From NCBI RefSeq assembly GCF_003254055.1, contig NZ_QKZT01000016.1, positions 62,001 to 126,000 on the forward strand: 64,000 bases of DNA, in the 5' to 3' direction. Shown here one piece after another: positions 61,444-64,000 of this stretch. A program made the translations under genes and the position numbers. This DNA comes from Algoriphagus chordae (lineage in GTDB: Bacteria; Bacteroidota; Bacteroidia; Cytophagales; Cyclobacteriaceae). The notes under the pieces were generated by a model, which was not told the DNA's origin, made no database searches, and saw only the letters and a list, made by a program, of their open reading frames with translations. Each line of letters opens with the position of its first letter. Within the stretch, counting starts at the first letter, position 1.

Positions 61444-64000
61444 CTAATCCCTTTTCACCTTCACATCTTTGAACAGATATTCATTCTCACTTACCCGTAA
61501 TTCTTTACCACTCGTAGTGGTCACATTCTTCAGAGTAACTTCTTTGGTTATCACATAAGGAAACTTTTCCTCGTAAGAATCATTTGTTCTTTCTGAATTG
61601 AAATTCCCGAAAATAGCTGGGCCTTGGTAATTTTCAGGATGATTTGAGTCGTCAATTTTAAGGTTTTCGATGATGATTTGCTCTGGCATATAGCAGGTAT
61701 AGCCGAAATCATGTTGGCCAGAATTATAGCCATTAATCAAGGAAGCGCTATAGGTTTTTCCACCATTTGGAATAAAAGTACAGTCACGGATAATTAGTTT
61801 TCCTTCCCAAGTGCTGCCATAATCGGAGCGAAGGTTGATAAGGCTCCTTCCGCGGATAGTAGAGTTTTCGACAGTGAATGTCCCAGTTCCGATTGCATTG
61901 ATTCCCATGTGACCAAGAGTCGAGTTGCGGATGGTGGCATTGGCCACGCCCATGTGCGCATCGAAGCGGGACAGCGTACACTTATCGAAAAGTAAGTTTT
62001 TGCTGTAGTTGGAACCCATAATTCCCCAGAAATTGCCGTCGTCGATATCGTTGGTCTGACTGCAGTTGATGAAGGATACATTCAGCGCTCGATTCACCAA
62101 TATGTCATAAGTGCCCATAGAAACAGGTTTGCCCGCATTACCTATTTTCTTGTAAATCCTATGCCCCGTAAATATGGTGTTTTGGACTGTGACATTGGTG
62201 CAGCTACTGATATTGATGAAGCCGCTGTATGGCGAACCAAATTCACCTTCTTCTGTGATAAGATGTTTCAATCCATCGACGATGACATTGGATCGCTTTA
62301 TCGAGATGTTCCGCTGGTAATAGTGATAGGTCGCATCTTCGCTATTAGCGATGGTAGTAAATGTACCTCCGCTGATGTTTAGCGTCTCTTCATCAATAGG
62401 AAGTGCAGTGATTTCTGTGATCTGATCGAAATCCCAAATGATAGGAGTATTACTGTCCACATTGCCGTCTTTGTCTACTAGGAAAATATCTGTCTGCGGA
62501 GCACCATTGTTTTGGTTCAACCCAAATCGGATGTACTTCATTTCATTGGAATTGGTGACGCTGATTAAGGAAGTGCTAGGTAAAGAGATGTCTATCTTCT
62601 CTTGATTTCTCTTAAGGGAGCTTATTCCTTCCAGCTTATAAGGTTTCAGCTTTGAGCTGACTAGAAAAACTGAAGCATTTCGATTTTCTACTTCTCTATC
62701 GTCAATTAGAAAAGCTGCCGTTCCAAAGTCAGTATCGGTTTGGATGATTGCTGTATGTTCTTTTCCTCCTATGTAATAGGTGGCATCATCGTTTGCTTTC
62801 ACTTTTAGACCGTGTTGGTTGGCAAATTTATGTGTTGCTACGATAGCATTTATATCATCGGTTTTGCCATCGCCTATGGCACCGAAGTCAGAGTAATGAA
62901 CTGTGCCCTCGGCTATCAGTTTTTCGGAAGCATCGGCAGCCAATTTAGTGTTTAATATTCCAATAGAATCTTTTTCCTGATCCGTAAGCCAAAGCAAAGG
63001 AAACCGTACTGGCATATTTCGGATGACTTCTGGTGTCTCAAAATCAGCATCCAGCGCATTCCAGAGCTCTAAATATTTTTCCTGATCATACGCGGCTCCT
63101 CCAAAAAGTAAGAATGAATGACGCACAGGCCATTTGTCCCAGTACATCACATCTTTTTGGTATGGCCAGGAATCTTTGTTGGCCACATAGGGATAGAGGA
63201 ACGAAATGCCCAGCCCAAGTGATTTTCCATCGGGAGTTTGGTAGGTGAATAAGTTCTCCGAATCCTCAGCATAAACTTGACATAAGGTGGCCATAGCGTC
63301 TAGTGTGAACAGGGAATAGCCGTAAGGTTTGGTACGCTTAAGTTCCAGAGGGAAGCTTCCGTCTGCCGCCATTTGATCAGGAAGGAGCACCATTTTATAC
63401 ATTTCCTTGCAGTAGTCCAGCACTTCCTGATTTCCGACGAGTTTTGCGAAAACAGCTGCTTGCATCGCCCAACACACGCTATGATTATTTCCATGATCAC
63501 GCTCATCTATCCCATATGGATGAATAGTTATCCAATTCAAATACTCGGAAAACCAGTCTTTCATCTGCTGAATCTCCGAATTGGATATGACGCCAGATCC
63601 TTTCACGGCTTCAATCGCTTTGGCCACTTCCATGAGTTGGATAGTATCGATAATACCGATACCTCTTCCTGTTACCTTGCCTTTGATAGCTTGTGCGAAA
63701 AGTAAGTTTGGGTTCATTCTCGTGGCTTCGTCGATAAACCAAGCCTTGAGATGTGGAGCTAAAGCTGTGACATATTTATCGTCTTTGGTGACCAAATAAG
63801 CTGAAGCCAATGCACCAGAAATCTGACTAAAGCGGATCATTGCCTCGCGATGCGCAGTGAAATTATCGGGATTGGTCAGCCCATCTCTTTGAATGTACGG
63901 GCCATCCGGATTTGCTGGATCTGGCCACCAATAATCTCCTTCGGAATAGAAATCATGAATTCCACCCGCACTTCGGGCACTACTTTCTGCAGTTACTGTG
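61444..64000 (-). CDS. Alginate-lyase-domain / beta-helix fusion (5' end outside window)
   Basis: A protein of at least 851 residues that runs off the right edge; the ATG at 63840 is internal, because the frame stays open to 64000 and reads family sequence (YSEGDYWWPDPANPDGPY, then NPDNFTAHREAM). The N-terminal part is an alginate-lyase-superfamily alpha/alpha barrel (to about 330 residues past the window edge), with MNPNLLFAQAIKG, GRGIGIIDTIQLMEVAKAI and DERDHGNNHSVCWAMQ. The C-terminal part (from about VHYSDFGAIGDGKTDD) is a right-handed beta-helix of the pectate-lyase-3 type with many short turns. It probably degrades a uronate-containing polysaccharide outside the cell or in the periplasm. 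The signal peptide lies outside. Confidence 0.88.
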   Translation of the reverse strand, partial: TVTAESSARSAGGIHDFYSEGDYWWPDPANPDGPYIQRDGLTNPDNFTAHREAMIRFSQISGALASAYLVTKDDKYVTALAPHLKAWFIDEATRMNPNLLFAQAIKGKVTGRGIGIIDTIQLMEVAKAIEAVKGSGVISNSEIQQMKDWFSEYLNWITIHPYGIDERDHGNNHSVCWAMQAAVFAKLVGNQEVLDYCKEMYKMVLLPDQMAADGSFPLELKRTKPYGYSLFTLDAMATLCQVYAEDSENLFTYQTPDGKSLGLGISFLYPYVANKDSWPYQKDVMYWDKWPVRHSFLLFGGAAYDQEKYLELWNALDADFETPEVIRNMPVRFPLLWLTDQEKDSIGILNTKLAADASEKLIAEGTVHYSDFGAIGDGKTDDINAIVATHKFANQHGLKVKANDDATYYIGGKEHTAIIQTDTDFGTAAFLIDDREVENRNASVFLVSSKLKPYKLEGISSLKRNQEKIDISLPSTSLISVTNSNEMKYIRFGLNQNNGAPQTDIFLVDKDGNVDSNTPIIWDFDQITEITALPIDEETLNISGGTFTTIANSEDATYHYYQRNISIKRSNVIVDGLKHLITEEGEFGSPYSGFINISSCTNVTVQNTIFTGHRIYKKIGNAGKPVSMGTYDILVNRALNVSFINCSQTNDIDDGNFWGIMGSNYSKNLLFDKCTLSRFDAHMGVANATIRNSTLGHMGINAIGTGTFTVENSTIRGRSLINLRSDYGSTWEGKLIIRDCTFIPNGGKTYSASLINGYNSGQHDFGYTCYMPEQIIIENLKIDDSNHPENYQGPAIFGNFNSERTNDSYEEKFPYVITKEVTLKNVTTTSGKELRVSENEYLFKDVKVKRD

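Noticed and set aside
1..64000. rRNA, tRNA or prophage regions
   Set aside because: No rRNA-like blocks, cloverleaf tRNA candidates, integrase or phage structural genes were recognised by eye. A tRNAscan run would be decisive for tRNAs.

Overview
This 64-kb window comes from a Bacteroidota chromosome, most likely a marine or environmental Cytophagales of the Cyclobacteriaceae (Algoriphagus-like) type. The support is a SusC/SusD pair, an STN-type TonB receptor with a DUF4249 lipoprotein, a type IX secretion C-terminal domain, FGly sulfatases, several TAnnTTTG promoter boxes, and the gene order bamD-rpoZ-coaBC-DUF4835-recN. The genus is an inference from gene content. I saw no rRNA, tRNA, CRISPR array or prophage.

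Layout. 1-8.6 kb: small accessory genes (DUF3703, two DUF1801 proteins, GNAT), secreted carbohydrate-active proteins (DUF1593, a sialate O-acetylesterase-like protein, an SGNH hydrolase, a sulfatase) and two clusters of palindromic repeats. One cluster surrounds an IS200-like REP-associated transposase (RAYT). 8.6-20.5 kb: a large SGNH / PVC-dehydrogenase / cytochrome c protein diverges from an operon of susC, susD, a second PVC-type cytochrome c dehydrogenase and a DUF1080 protein. The shared intergenic region holds an inverted pair of operator-like sites. 21-28 kb: an unknown acidic protein, then sugar genes (DUF4432 mutarotase-like, mannose-6-P-isomerase-like cupin, TIM-barrel isomerase, Gfo/Idh/MocA oxidoreductase) facing a Tat-exported TIM-barrel protein. 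28-34.4 kb: secreted unknown protein, STN TonB receptor, DUF4249, MG2-like protein. 34.4-50.6 kb: mostly core genes (MscS channel, unknown propeller protein, mdh, cyclic-nucleotide-binding protein, tilS, OstA-like, T9SS cargo, bamD, rpoZ, coaBC, DUF4835, recN, fabI). 50.7-61 kb: amidohydrolase, alpha/beta hydrolase, MarR, DUF6265, IscA-like, DUF1232, thioredoxin-like, NAD(P)-binding protein, dtd, a second sulfatase and a ModF-like twin ABC protein. 61.4-64 kb: an alginate-lyase/beta-helix fusion that runs off the right edge.

How the genes may work together. The secreted sulfatases, esterases, alginate-lyase-like enzyme and SusCD importer point to use of a sulfated or acylated uronic-acid-containing glycan. 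The PVC cytochromes, DUF1080 protein, xylose-isomerase-like proteins and Gfo/Idh/MocA oxidoreductase fit an oxidative (3-keto-sugar) route downstream. A direct-repeat motif, TATCCTGTAnnnTCCTG or its complement, occurs twice before susC and once before each sulfatase, so these scattered loci may be one regulon.

The most unusual structure is the repeat system. Five kinds of short hairpin are arranged in a fixed order in modules of about 280 bp. Three modules flank the RAYT, and a related set without a transposase lies 2.3 kb away. One hairpin carries a compensatory base-pair change and others carry G.T wobbles.
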